From contig NZ_JABAID010000008.1 of the NCBI RefSeq assembly GCF_012641335.1, forward strand, positions 62,001-126,000: DNA of 64,000 bases. The letters run 5' to 3'. The DNA is from Novosphingobium sp. ERN07 (GTDB lineage: Bacteria; Pseudomonadota; Alphaproteobacteria; Sphingomonadales; Sphingomonadaceae). A program made the translations under genes and the position numbers. The notes under the pieces are model-generated. The model made no database searches, had not been told where the DNA came from, and worked only from the letters and a program-made list of their open reading frames with translations. The stretch's first letter is position 1; every line of letters starts with the position of its first letter. Shown in pieces: positions 17,601 through 25,535 of the stretch.

Positions 17601-18152
17601 GATTTGCTCGAAGGCGGGTTCTTGATGGAGGATGTCGAGCTCGGAGTGGCGGTGGGCGCGGTCGAGACCGGCACGCTCAACATCTCGGCGGCAATGCTGA
17701 TGCAGGCCGGATTCAGCTCGCGCCTCGCCGCGATCAGTGCGGTTTCGCAGACACAGGCGGATTTCACTACCACTTCGGAATTGCGCGCTTGGCTGCGCGA
17801 AGACGCCGTCGCCAGTGGGCGCAACAACCCCGATTGGCCGACCACGGCATCACATGGGCTCTGGCTCCAGTTTATCGAAAACATGGCGCCCGAACGTCGG
17901 CGGACCTGGGCGTCGACAAGCCATGAGATCGACGTCGAGTGGGATGGTGTTGGCCCGCCGGTGGGAACTGCGCTGCGCTTTGTCGACGCAGGGGACGAGA
18001 CGCTCGTCTATGCGGCAGACTTTTCGCGTCTCGGGCGTCTCGACGAACCGCTCAATTCGGGTCGGCTGGGTCTGGCATTGGCAAGTGTCGGTTGGCTCGG
18101 CGATACCGTCGATGTCCGATATCTCGGTCCGGGTGATCTATTGCGCGGGTGA
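14658..18152 (+). CDS. hamB: Hachiman system helicase HamB
   Basis: A 1164-residue superfamily 2 helicase. A long helical N-terminal region is followed by Walker A SLPTSAGKTRVAE (about 327-339), motif Ia FVTPLRALSAQ, a DEGH box in VVLDEGHMIG (about 428-437) and motif VI in FRNVVGRAGRAY (about 687), an arrangement close to Ski2-like helicases. The C-terminal 400 residues are less conserved. HamB is the DNA-sensing ATPase that restrains HamA. The start lies inside hamA with AAGGTGATC upstream. The gene appears intact, with no frameshift, so the system is likely functional. Confidence 0.9.
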   Translation: MATNPEAIAQLIAEATAAGFRDDLLAKGQARAMVWRDGVVPSEAPQFSTMLTYDLLSYAYSLMNQGLRLLDQQAEFSAARSAFEHAASAIEAATARGRVTNDRDFHRLMAGACYHLARYAARAFSLLNEGLNEANLSVPERAVALLMLRDLMTLETLLREERDTASEDAMIAHLAGEFAGDAPALDDNEDESADEPLLQVVDRALSDNFTAALAIALLAFERGDEALIGSAIERLKTGLSSAAELNMVPSWWCHRLTIHLLDDLWSSSFHVRLPKASDDGAAVDWVAYRELFIASLLRRGRSEIDMWPSQIEAATRALDLDDNMVISLPTSAGKTRVAELCILACLAAGRRVVFVTPLRALSAQTEVTLQRTFQPLGKTVSSLYGAIGVSEVDEDFLRESDIIVATPEKLDFALRNDPDLLDTVGLVVLDEGHMIGLTEREVRYEVQIQRLLRRSDAKTRRIVCLSAILPDGDQLQDFTAWLTGDQDDGLIKMDWRPTRLRYGEVEWRGDHAKLEISVGAEKPFVPRFLTASLPKGRKTRFFPCDQRELCIATAWTMVADKHSVLIFCPQRRSVEPFAKAIVDLAKRGSIVPVLDHDPAVLDNAIAIGTEWLGVDSPVLACLRLGVAIHHGALPTPYRKEVERLLRDGILRVTVSSPTLAQGLNLSATTLVFHGLKRGSEPIDIAEFRNVVGRAGRAYVDVEGLVLMPMFDRLTSRRAEWKEMVDSAKGKEMESGLLRLLLSLMGRIVRKTKAKSMATVLEYLAGVTAWDFPILPTESSDVNDQERGRWSGYLTTLDTALLSMLGDQEVPDDQIEAMLDDVLTSSLWTRRLQHRKPAVQQLLKTGLVARAKFIWGRTTAAQRRGYFLAGVGLATGEALDGDAAELNELLVRANSTILVDDAEEAIAAVTAFAKKVFAIAPFVPDDLPDDWPAILKAWLEGRALAPLAAGREDEVLKFVEQALVYKLPWAMEAVRVRGLAHGDLLEGGFLMEDVELGVAVGAVETGTLNISAAMLMQAGFSSRLAAISAVSQTQADFTTTSELRAWLREDAVASGRNNPDWPTTASHGLWLQFIENMAPERRRTWASTSHEIDVEWDGVGPPVGTALRFVDAGDETLVYAADFSRLGRLDEPLNSGRLGLALASVGWLGDTVDVRYLGPGDLLRG

Positions 18153-18297
18153 TTGATAGGCCTGCCCCCGGACAGAATTCCCCCTGCTTATCAGGAGATC
18201 TGCTGCGAACGCATTAGAGGGAAGTGGGCTTTGCCCTGATTGAGCCGATTGGGCGTCGATGGTCGATGCACCGGGCTCACAGTCAGGAGTGTGTCCC

Positions 18298-20274
18298 ATG
18301 ATCAAATCGATCCCACTGAACAAGCTCGTTCAGTCGCCCCGAAATGTCCGCCGTCACAGCGATCCGGCAGTAGATACCGAGCTCAAGGCTAGCATCGCAG
18401 CCTGTGGCCTGCTGCAGAACCTCGTCGTCCGGCCTGCCGCCAAGGGCAAATTCGAGGTCGAAGCCGGCGAGCGCCGCCGCCGCGCCATGCTCGCGCTGGC
18501 AGACGAAAAGATCATCTCCCGCGATCACGAAGTCACCTGCCTTGTGCTCGAAGACAGCGCTGAGGCCGCGGTCGAGACCAGTCTCGCCGAGAACTTCCAC
18601 CGCCTAGCCATGAACCCGGCCGACGAAGCCCAGGCCTTTGCAACGCTCGTGGCAGGCGGTTCGACGGTCGAAGATGTCGCGCGCCGCTTCGGTCTGACGG
18701 TCCGCTTCGTTGAGGGTCGGCTGCGTCTTGCAACGCTTGCGCCCGTCGTGTTCGAAGCGCTGGCCTCGGGCGAAATCACTCTCGACATCGCCAAGGCCTT
18801 CGGTGCGACCTCGGACCAGGAGATCCAGGCCCGTGTGTACGAGCAGGTGTCCTCGGCCTACTATGCCCCCAATGCAGACAGCATCCGGCGCATGGTTCTG
18901 TCCGGGACTGTCCGGGGCAGCGATCCGCGCGCCCGGTTCGTTGGTCGAGACGCCTATATCGCCGCCGGCGGCCGGATCGAGCGGGAGCTGTTCGACAACG
19001 ACGACAGCGAGTCCTGGGTCGATGTTGCGCTGCTCGAGAGCCTCGCGACGGCAAAGATGGAAGAGCAGGCCAAAGCCCTCGCCGCCGAGCAGGGTCTTGC
19101 CTGGGTCAAGCCGACGCTCGATCCCTATGCCAGCCACGATCTGGTCGAAGGGCTGGTCAGGCTTCCCGCCGAACCGGCGCCGCTGACCGAAGCCGAATTG
19201 ACGCGGCTCGACGAGCTCGATGCCTCCTATGACGAACATGCGGCAATCCTCGAGGATGAGGACAGTGCCGAAGAGGCCGTGGCAGCGGCCGAGGCGGCCA
19301 TCGAGGCCATCGAACGCGAATGTCAGGATATCCGCGCCCGACCGCCCGTCATCGCGCCGGAGCTCAAGGCCGACGCAGGCATGGTTCTAGTGCTCTCCCG
19401 CGATGGTACGCCGGTTCTCCAGCCGGTGTTCTACGGCGAGCGTCAAGCGGATCCCGCCGATGGCGACAGCGGGATCGAGGTCGTTGCCGGCGAGGAAGGT
19501 TCGGACAGGCGCCGGACCACCTTGTCGAAGCGTCTGGTTGACGAGCTCGCCATGCAGCGCCGCGATGTTCTGGCACTGCACGTTGCGTCCGACCCCGGGC
19601 TGGCGCTCGACCTCATGGTCTTCACGCTCGCCGATACCCACGACTGGCGGGCACGGGCTGCGAGCACGCTGCGCGCGCCTGTTCCGGCAGGCCCGATCAT
19701 CGGCTTCGAAGCCAAGGATGCTCCGGCGAGCAGCGGGCTGGCCGAGTTCCGCTCCAGTCTCGACGAAAGCTGGCGCGCGGGCACCGATGCGACTTCCCGC
19801 TTCGACCTCTTCCGGGCGCTGCCCGATGACAGCCGCGCGGCCTGGCTCGGCTACGTCGTCGCCCGGTCGCTCGAGGCGAGCCTCAACATGACCGGTGAGC
19901 GCCAGTTGCCGTTCCACGATCATCTCGGCAGTCTGATCGGCATCGATATGGCGCAGTGGTGGCGGCCGACAGCGGCCAACTACTTCGACCGGGTGTCGAA
20001 GCAGGTGATCCTCGACGCGCTGACCGATGTCGGCGGCCTCGAGCTCTCATCGCGCTTTGCCTCGGTCAAGAAGGGTGACCTCGCGATGAGCGCCGAGAGA
20101 GTCTTCGCCGGCACCTACATCACCGAGGTCGAGGTCCGGGAAAGGGCCCTGGCCTGGGTGCCTGAGGTCATGCGGTTTGCCTCCGCTGCCCCGGAGGCTG
20201 GCGAAGCCGAGATCGACGCAAGCGACGCTGCGCCTGGTGTCGAAGGCGAAATTCCCCGCGAACTGGCCGCCTGA
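18298..20274 (+). CDS. Large ParB/RepB/Spo0J-like protein (YubM-like)
   Basis: A 658-residue protein, about twice the length of a true partition ParB. The N-terminal ParB/sulfiredoxin domain is clear (IPLNKLVQSPRNVRRH, then VEAGERRRRAML and ETSLAENFHR with the arginine-rich CTP site). A helix-turn-helix follows (TVEDVARRFGLTVRFVEGRLRLA). Residues 300-450 include an acidic, alanine-rich helical stretch. No ParA lies next to it. This matches the long ParB-like proteins of plasmid leading regions (F YubM type) rather than a segregation gene. ATG at 18298 follows AGGAG; the upstream extension to 18259 is unlikely. Confidence 0.82.
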   Translation: MIKSIPLNKLVQSPRNVRRHSDPAVDTELKASIAACGLLQNLVVRPAAKGKFEVEAGERRRRAMLALADEKIISRDHEVTCLVLEDSAEAAVETSLAENFHRLAMNPADEAQAFATLVAGGSTVEDVARRFGLTVRFVEGRLRLATLAPVVFEALASGEITLDIAKAFGATSDQEIQARVYEQVSSAYYAPNADSIRRMVLSGTVRGSDPRARFVGRDAYIAAGGRIERELFDNDDSESWVDVALLESLATAKMEEQAKALAAEQGLAWVKPTLDPYASHDLVEGLVRLPAEPAPLTEAELTRLDELDASYDEHAAILEDEDSAEEAVAAAEAAIEAIERECQDIRARPPVIAPELKADAGMVLVLSRDGTPVLQPVFYGERQADPADGDSGIEVVAGEEGSDRRRTTLSKRLVDELAMQRRDVLALHVASDPGLALDLMVFTLADTHDWRARAASTLRAPVPAGPIIGFEAKDAPASSGLAEFRSSLDESWRAGTDATSRFDLFRALPDDSRAAWLGYVVARSLEASLNMTGERQLPFHDHLGSLIGIDMAQWWRPTAANYFDRVSKQVILDALTDVGGLELSSRFASVKKGDLAMSAERVFAGTYITEVEVRERALAWVPEVMRFASAAPEAGEAEIDASDAAPGVEGEIPRELAA

Positions 20275-20309
20275 CCTCCTCCTGACAGGCTCGGCCACTC
20301 GCACCTCGA

Positions 20310-20351
20310 GAAGCGGTCCTTCGGCTCACGCCGGAGGGCCGCTTCCTTTTT
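20310..20351 (+). terminator. Rho-independent terminator after the ParB-like gene
   Basis: A long GC-rich hairpin pairs GAAGCGGTCC with GGGCCGCTTC (one G-U), continued by TTCGGC/GCCGGA around a TCAC loop, and is followed by CTTTTT. It starts 36 bases after the ParB-like stop and so separates that gene from ardC. Confidence 0.85.
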
Positions 20352-20441
20352 GGGAGCAGAGCAGAGGGGGCTCGGGACCCTGTGGCACTGACCGGCGAAC
20401 CCGTCGCCGATTGTCAAGATGCCGCAATCAGGAGAACCATC

Positions 20442-21383
20442 ATGGCCTATCGCAAGGAGCAGAGCGGCGGCCTGTCGCCCGCCACCCGCATCACCCAGGA
20501 AATCATCGCCCGTCTGGAAGCAGGAACGAAGCCATGGATCAAGCCGTGGCGCGGTGTCCCGGTCTCCCGGCCCTTGCGGGCCTGCGGGATCCCGTACCGC
20601 GGCATGAACGTGTTCTGGCTCTGGATGGTCGCTGACATGTGCGGCTACGCCTCGCCGTTCTGGATGACCTACAATCAGGCCAAATCGCTCGGCGCCCAAG
20701 TCCGCAAGGGTGAGAAGTCAACCATAGCGATCTTCTACAAGAGCTACACCAAGGAGGTGGAAGCTCCCGACACCGGCGAAAAGACCGACCAGGCCCGCCG
20801 GGTGCTCAAGGCCTATCCGGTCTTCAATGCCGATCAGGTCGAAGGTCTGCCCGAGCGCTTCCATCCGGCTGCAACGCTGGAGCTGGTTCAGCCTGAAGGG
20901 CGCGAGGCCGAACTCGACGCCTTCTTCGCCGCCATCCCCGTCAATCTGCGCCACCAAGGCTGCGAGGCTTATTACGAACCGACTGCGGATCGTGTCACGA
21001 TGCCGCCGACGAGCCTGTTTTCAGGCTTCGACCACTACTATGCCACGCTCGCCCACGAGCTGTCGCACTGGACCGGCCATGCCAGCCGCTTGGGACGTGA
21101 CCTCAAGAACCGTTTCGGAACGGCGGCCTATGCCGCCGAGGAACTGGTCGCGGAACTCTCCAGCGCCATGCTCGGCGCTGAGCTGGGCCTGCCCATCACA
21201 CATCTCGACAGCCACGCGAGCTACATCGAGCATTGGCTCAAGCTTCTGAAGGATGACGATCGCGCCATTCTGACCGCTGCCGCCAAGGCTGAGGAGGCGT
21301 CGACCCTGCTGCTGAAGCTTGGCGGAAGGGTCATGCCCGAACAGTTTGACGACGCGTCAGACGACTCTGCGCTTGCGGCCTGA
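20442..21383 (+). CDS. ardC: ArdC-type antirestriction protein (zincin-like)
   Basis: A 313-residue protein with the two ArdC parts: an N-terminal ssDNA-binding domain (ITQEIIARLEAGTKPWIKPW, then FWMTYNQAKSLGAQVRKGEK) and a C-terminal metallopeptidase-like domain with HELSHWTGH (HExxH) near residue 205. ArdC proteins protect incoming single-stranded DNA from restriction. The ATG at 20442 follows AGGAGA. Its place after a terminator and before other leading-region-type genes fits expression early in the recipient. Confidence 0.9.
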   Translation: MAYRKEQSGGLSPATRITQEIIARLEAGTKPWIKPWRGVPVSRPLRACGIPYRGMNVFWLWMVADMCGYASPFWMTYNQAKSLGAQVRKGEKSTIAIFYKSYTKEVEAPDTGEKTDQARRVLKAYPVFNADQVEGLPERFHPAATLELVQPEGREAELDAFFAAIPVNLRHQGCEAYYEPTADRVTMPPTSLFSGFDHYYATLAHELSHWTGHASRLGRDLKNRFGTAAYAAEELVAELSSAMLGAELGLPITHLDSHASYIEHWLKLLKDDDRAILTAAAKAEEASTLLLKLGGRVMPEQFDDASDDSALAA

Positions 21384-21394
21384 GGGAGCATGCC

Positions 21395-21817
21395 ATGGGC
21401 CGATCAGTCAGCTATCCCAGCGGCGCAATCGTCGCCTTCACAGTGCTTGAGGTCGAAGCGGAGGACGACTGGGAATTCGAGTATGAATGGTTGCGCGAGG
21501 ACCTGCGCGAGCGGGCCGCCAAAGCCTTCCCGTCGCTCATCCCACATGACGGATGGCGCGGCCGGGAAGACCGGATCCTCATGCGCAATGCCTATGCGGA
21601 TTTCGGCGTATCGGTCTACGGCTCACTTGTGGCTGTCTGGATCGTCGAACGCGATGACGGTGCCTATTGGGACGCCGATTGGCGCACGGCTCGCTCACCG
21701 CGGGCACAGCGCTGGCTATCCCAGATTGCATCCCGCTTCGATGCCATGTTCGGCGACTATGATTGCCTCGGACACATGTCGAACGGCGACGGGGTCTACA
21801 CCAAGCGCGCAGCTTGA
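21395..21817 (+). CDS. Conserved hypothetical protein (leading region)
   Basis: A 140-residue soluble protein, acidic and rich in tryptophan (DDWEFEYEWLREDL, DGWRGREDRIL, AYWDADW). I recognise no named domain. It starts 11 bases after ardC, so the two are almost certainly co-transcribed. Small genes beside ardC and ssb in leading regions are often anti-defence or SOS-dampening factors, and this is a candidate on position alone. Confidence 0.75.
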   Translation: MGRSVSYPSGAIVAFTVLEVEAEDDWEFEYEWLREDLRERAAKAFPSLIPHDGWRGREDRILMRNAYADFGVSVYGSLVAVWIVERDDGAYWDADWRTARSPRAQRWLSQIASRFDAMFGDYDCLGHMSNGDGVYTKRAA

Positions 21818-22118
21818 GGCCTGTGGATTGGTTGGTCGCGGCGCTGGGTTGCCATCCCTGACTGCACTTTGCCGGCCGCTCATGGTCTGTCGCCATGCGA
21901 GAGAGGCCCTGGGCCAGCCGCCAGTCTTGCGCAACCCGGGCTAAGCGGGCCCGTGTTGTCCTTGGCCCTTCGGGCTCAAGGCCTGCCCGCGCCAGCCCGC
22001 CAAGCCGGGTTTCCCCTGACGGGTGCGCAATCCTGCCTGAATGCTGGCCCTGACGGGCTCTCGCTGGCGCAGCCATGAACGGGTGCGTCGGCCTCATGCC
22101 AGTCAGGAGGACTTCCCC
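21818..22118. other. Intergenic gap with hairpins, no gene seen
   Basis: These 301 GC-rich bases contain a hairpin at 21960-21981 (CCTTG-GCCC-TTC-GGGC-T-CAAGG) followed at once by the GGCCTGCCCGC motif (from 21980) that also precedes the SNO helicase and ParB-like genes. No convincing coding frame was seen. The right end carries the AGGAGG ribosome site of the DUF2493 gene. Confidence 0.5.
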
Positions 22119-23072
22119 ATGCACACGTCATTTGCCGATCAACTCGCCGGGCTCGATCTTGCCGGCTTTTCCATCGGTCCTGCTCCCGTATCGACAACCG
22201 ATTTCCCGGTCCGGGAGGCTGTTGTCCAAACCCTCGAAGCGGTCTGGTCCGATCTCTTCGCCATGGTGTCGGGGACCGCTCTTGAAGCCGACGCCGAGGA
22301 TCTCGGCTGGGCCTTCGTCAACATCTTTCACCGCTCGGCGGAACGCAAATCAACGGCCCTCGACCGCGCGACCGATGAGGTCCGCGCGCTGATTGCGACG
22401 GCTGACGGATCCGAGGTCCACACCCATGACCTGGAGACCCAGGTCGAGCGGGCGCAATGCGCTGAAAGCGCGATGCTGGCGCTCGAAGAGATGCGCGAGG
22501 TCGCAGCAGGCCTCTACCTCAACGAGTTCGGTTCCTCCTGGAAGCCCGTCTCCAGCTCGCGCTTCAACCACAGTGCAATGCTGACGTCCGCGCTCGTCGA
22601 AGGCCGGGATTTCCTGCGCGCCCGCGCCGAGGCAAAGCGCCGTGCGGCCGTGCCCGAAGGAACCCCGGTCGTGTTCGCTGGCGGGCGCACCCGTCATGCT
22701 ACCGAAGACGATGCGCTGACCTTCGGCAACAATGTCTGGGCCACGCTCGACAAGGTCCGCGACCGCGTGCCGGACATGGTGCTCATCCATGGCGGCGACA
22801 CCAAGGGCGTCGATCGCCTGGCATCGAGCTGGGCGGAACGTCGCGGCATTCCGCAGGTCACGTTCTCGCTCGACATGCGGCTGGGCGCTCGTGCCGGCTT
22901 CAAGCGCAACGAGCGGATGCTCTCCCTCGATCCGCGCTACGTCATCGCCTTTCCAGGCAATGGCGTGCTCGAACGTCTGGTTATCGAAGCCAAGGCCCGT
23001 CGGATCACCGTGGTCGATCGGCGCGGGCCCCTTGGCACCAATCCGAAGAGTACTTCGGCAGCCACTGACTGA
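22119..23072 (+). CDS. DUF2493 / SLOG (YspA-like) domain protein
   Basis: A 317-residue protein. The first 180 residues are helical with no recognised domain. The C-terminal third (about 185-300) is a DUF2493/YspA SLOG fold: VVFAGGRTRHATEDD, LIHGGDTKGVDRLASSWAE and ARAGFKRNERML. SLOG domains bind nucleotide-derived ligands or process NAD/ADP-ribose-like molecules, so this protein could sense or destroy a defence signal in the recipient; that is inference. The ATG follows TCAGGAGG. It belongs to the + strand leading-region block. Confidence 0.82.
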   Translation: MHTSFADQLAGLDLAGFSIGPAPVSTTDFPVREAVVQTLEAVWSDLFAMVSGTALEADAEDLGWAFVNIFHRSAERKSTALDRATDEVRALIATADGSEVHTHDLETQVERAQCAESAMLALEEMREVAAGLYLNEFGSSWKPVSSSRFNHSAMLTSALVEGRDFLRARAEAKRRAAVPEGTPVVFAGGRTRHATEDDALTFGNNVWATLDKVRDRVPDMVLIHGGDTKGVDRLASSWAERRGIPQVTFSLDMRLGARAGFKRNERMLSLDPRYVIAFPGNGVLERLVIEAKARRITVVDRRGPLGTNPKSTSAATD

Positions 23073-23089
23073 GGTCATGCCAGTCCTCG

Positions 23090-23114
23090 CGCCAGCGCCG
23101 GGTCGGCGCTGGCG
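23090..23114. repeat. Perfect 11-bp hairpin (GGT loop)
   Basis: CGCCAGCGCCG and CGGCGCTGGCG pair perfectly around a GGT loop, 18 bases after the DUF2493 stop. There is no T-run, so it is a poor Rho-independent terminator. It lies upstream of the DUF6878-like gene and could be a structured single-strand promoter element, a transcript stabiliser or a pause site. Confidence 0.5.
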
Positions 23115-23194
23115 TCGTCCGTCAGAGGAAAGGCGCGCGCCTGTGGTTTGGAGCCAGCGAATGGTCGATGGCTCCTTTCTACAGGAGGTATTCC

Positions 23195-23656
23195 ATGATC
23201 GATATCGAGGCCGTGATGGCCGACTTTGCCGTTCGCCAGGCCGAGCGGCAGATGCAGGTTGCGGAAGAGGTTCAGCAGCTCAAGGTCGCCATTCTTCCGC
23301 GCTTGCAGGATGCCGGCATCGCCCGTGTCGAGATCCGCTTTGATGGCTGCGGCGACAGCGGTGCCGTTGAAGAATGTGCATGCCTCGATGCAGCCGGCGC
23401 GGGGATCCCGTGCCCGGATGTGACCCTCTTGGAAGGCGAAGCAGACAGCGTTGATCGTACCGGTTCCAGAGAGCCGCAATCACTCGGGCGGGCACTCGAA
23501 CAGCTGACCTACCTGGCGCTCGAACGTCACCATCCTGGCTGGGAGATCAACGACGGTGCCTGCGGCGAACTGGTGATCGATGTTGCTGAAGCGACCTTCG
23601 TGCTCGACTGCAGCCTGCGCTTCACCGCGACCGATGATCACTCGACCGAACTCTAG
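23195..23656 (+). CDS. DUF6878-like conserved plasmid protein
   Basis: A 153-residue protein starting MIDIEAVMADFAVRQAER, with a helical N-terminus and the segment VEIRFDGCGDSGAVEE, which I recall as the DUF6878 signature. Function unknown. The ATG follows ACAGGAGG. It is followed 11 bases later by another small DUF gene, so the two form an operon. The strong ribosome sites along this block suggest high expression when induced. Confidence 0.75.
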   Translation: MIDIEAVMADFAVRQAERQMQVAEEVQQLKVAILPRLQDAGIARVEIRFDGCGDSGAVEECACLDAAGAGIPCPDVTLLEGEADSVDRTGSREPQSLGRALEQLTYLALERHHPGWEINDGACGELVIDVAEATFVLDCSLRFTATDDHSTEL

Positions 23657-23666
23657 GAGACTTGGC

Positions 23667-24095
23667 ATGGCCCATTGCTATTACCACGCCCTCTCGTCGG
23701 TCCGGAAATGGGGCGGCACGGTCGATGACTATCTCCCGCTGCACCAGTGGTTCGACCAGTCCAAGGCAATCCTGGCAGACCCTCGTCACCGCGCGCTGCG
23801 ACACCATGCCGAGGGGATATTCATGCTGGAGGTGATCTTCGGCGAAACCCTCGTCAACGCCGATGGCCGGCTCGTTCCGGTGCGTCTGGTCGGCGAGCAG
23901 CACGTGCGCGAAGACTTGGGCGCGATCCCCTCCTTTGCTGACTGGGCGCGCTTGATCACGCCGCAGGCTTGGATGCTGCGAGGCAACCCTCTGGACCGCG
24001 TTGAAGGGCTGACGATTGATATGCCTGCCCCCGGCGAAGCAGTTGCGTCCAGGAGTGCGCCACCTGCTGGAGGAGCGGTCCGTACCGTGATCTGA
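23667..24095 (+). CDS. DUF6915-like conserved plasmid protein
   Basis: A 142-residue protein. MAHCYYHALSSVRKWGGT, then LRHHAEGIFMLEVIFG and VRLVGEQHVREDLG, match the DUF6915 family as I remember it. Function unknown; the histidine-rich core could bind metal. The last 25 residues (from about DMPAPGEAV) look unlike the rest and may be read-through into the following non-coding repeat region. The start follows TAGGAGA. Confidence 0.75.
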   Translation: MAHCYYHALSSVRKWGGTVDDYLPLHQWFDQSKAILADPRHRALRHHAEGIFMLEVIFGETLVNADGRLVPVRLVGEQHVREDLGAIPSFADWARLITPQAWMLRGNPLDRVEGLTIDMPAPGEAVASRSAPPAGGAVRTVI

Positions 24096-24455
24096 GATGG
24101 GGTTCTCGGGTGGAGGGCTGGCGGGGGCATGATCCGACCAAAACCGGAGCAACACGAGGCAGGGCAACCCTGTCCACGGCATCCAGCTCCACCCGGCTTC
24201 GATACAAACCTGTCCCTGAATCACCCCCCGTCGAGACGCGCAACCCGGATCAGGTCCGGCCGAGTTGCCGGGCACGATTTTGCGCATCGCTGGTGCCGAA
24301 AACCGGTTCCCACTTTTCGGCGCGATGCTGCGTGCCCGGCTGCCCGCTCCACCCGAACCAGTTCCGGGTTCCCCTTCGGTGCGCTTCGCCATGGGGCGCT
24401 TCTGCTCGGGTTTGCAGCCGGGATGGACCCGGATTGCTCGATCAGGAGAAAGCCC
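24096..24455. other. Intergenic gap upstream of ssb with palindromic repeat
   Basis: These 360 bases have no gene I can support. They contain an alphaproteobacterial-type palindromic repeat at 24284-24328 and the promoter and AGGAGA ribosome site of ssb at the right end. The unusual length for this compact block suggests an inserted repeat. Confidence 0.5.
24284..24328. repeat. REP-like palindromic element of alphaproteobacterial type
   Basis: Outer arms GCATCGC/GCGATGC and inner arms GCCGAAAA/TTTTCGGC enclose CCGGTTCCCAC. The core reads GAAAACCGGTTCCCACTTTT, which matches from memory the dispersed intergenic palindrome seen in many rhizobial and sphingomonad genomes. Only one copy was noticed here. 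Confidence 0.65.
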
Positions 24456-24845
24456 ATGACCAATCTCGTTATCCTCGTTGGCCGCATCGCTCGCGACCCC
24501 GAAACCCGCACCACCCAGGGTGGAACCAGCATCACCTCGATCTCGGTCGTGACCGACCGTCCAGCCCGCAAGGATGGCAAGACCTACAAGGATGAAAACG
24601 GCTACACCGCCAAGGACAGCGAATTCCACCGGATCACCTGCTTCAACGGCCTCGGCCAGAATGTGGCCAAGTATTGCACCAAGGGCCAACTCGTGACGGT
24701 CGAAGGGCGCATCCACTACACCCAGTGGGAAGATCAGAGCGGCACCAAGCGCTACGGCTGCGAGATCATCGCCGACAAGGTCGACTTCCTCACCAAGGGC
24801 CGCTCCGGCAGCAACGAGGGGGCTCCCGATATCGATGAGGACTGA
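24456..24845 (+). CDS. ssb: Single-stranded DNA-binding protein
   Basis: A 129-residue SSB with the OB-fold opening MTNLVILVGRIARDPETR, then FHRITCFNGLGQNVAKYCTKGQLVTVEGRIHYTQW and a short acidic tail ending APDIDED. The tail is shorter than that of chromosomal SSB and lacks the usual DDDIPF, so it may not recruit the same partners. Plasmid SSBs coat the incoming strand and help suppress SOS. ATG at 24456 follows CAGGAGA. A strong terminator lies immediately downstream. Confidence 0.93.
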   Translation: MTNLVILVGRIARDPETRTTQGGTSITSISVVTDRPARKDGKTYKDENGYTAKDSEFHRITCFNGLGQNVAKYCTKGQLVTVEGRIHYTQWEDQSGTKRYGCEIIADKVDFLTKGRSGSNEGAPDIDED

Positions 24846-24863
24846 ATGGCCTCATCCTGCAAC

Positions 24864-24902
24864 AAGGCCCCGGTGGCAGACGCCATCGGGGCCTTTTCTT
24901 TT
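24864..24902 (+). terminator. Rho-independent terminator after ssb
   Basis: AAGGCCCCGGTGG pairs with CCATCGGGGCCTT (one G-U) around a CAGACG loop and is followed by TTCTTTT, 19 bases after the ssb stop. Confidence 0.88.
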
Positions 24903-24960
24903 GTACGCCGGCGATGCGGCGGCGCGGGGCATCGAACCCCTTGCCGCCACAGGGTGGGCT

Positions 24961-25188
24961 TTACGCGGGAGCAATCCGCTTCAGCGTTTCCTCGATCCCG
25001 AGCGCCATCGATGCGCGGACGATCTGTCGTAGCTGGGCAGGTTCGATCGTCTCTGCACCGCACTCGATCAGGATTTGGCCGAGGACGAGAGCGGCTTCTT
25101 CACGGAGCTTCGCTTCCCTGGCGGCGAGTTCGTCACGCTGTTCCCTGAGCTTCTTCAAGGCATCGACCGGATTGTTCTTGCGGGGCAT
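24961..25188 (-). CDS. Small coiled-coil protein (DUF6437-like)
   Basis: A 75-residue protein, MPRKNNPVDALKKLREQRDEL followed by heptad-like AAREAKLREEAALVL and a C-terminal helical region (IVRASMALGIEETLKRI). It resembles DUF6437 plasmid proteins from memory; function unknown. The ATG at 25188 follows AAAGGA. It is one of only two leftward genes in the 6.7-25.8 kb block. Confidence 0.65.
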   Translation of the reverse strand: MPRKNNPVDALKKLREQRDELAAREAKLREEAALVLGQILIECGAETIEPAQLRQIVRASMALGIEETLKRIAPA

Positions 25189-25535
25189 GTCAGTCCTTTC
25201 CACCCCCTTGGTTTGTGGTCCCTCAAGAACCCTTCTGCCACCGCGTGCGGGGTGTAGGAAAACAAGAAAAGGGCACCCGCCCACAGCCGTTCAGTGCAGG
25301 TCGTGAGGGTAGAGGGGCTGGCTCACGGAATGCCCAGCATGATGTCCGTCCACATGCCGTCTCAAGGACGGCGGGGCCCCACCATTTTGCCGGAGAAGGG
25401 ATGAATCCCTCCCCCGACAAAATCGTTTCCCCCACCGCCGCTGACGCGGCCGCGCAGGAGCGCGGTCCCTGACCCGGCATGCACACGAACATCGCACTTA
25501 CTCCCGTCGTTCTCGACAACCTCAGGAGGATCATC
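25189..25535. other. Intergenic gap with two hairpins, no gene seen
   Basis: Within these 347 bases are a compact hairpin GCCGTC-TCAAG-GACGGC at 25356-25372 and a larger one at 25384-25423 pairing ATTTTG..CCGG..AAGGGAT with ATCCCT..CCG..CAAAAT. Promoters for both flanking divergent genes must lie here. No coding frame is supported. Confidence 0.5.

Noticed and set aside
18298..20274. Plasmid partition locus
   Set aside because: No ParA gene or clear parS array nearby, and the protein is twice the length of partition ParB proteins.
23622..24716. Leftward frame across the DUF6915-like gene, the repeat gap and ssb
   Set aside because: It covers two well-supported + strand genes with good ribosome sites and shows no domain.
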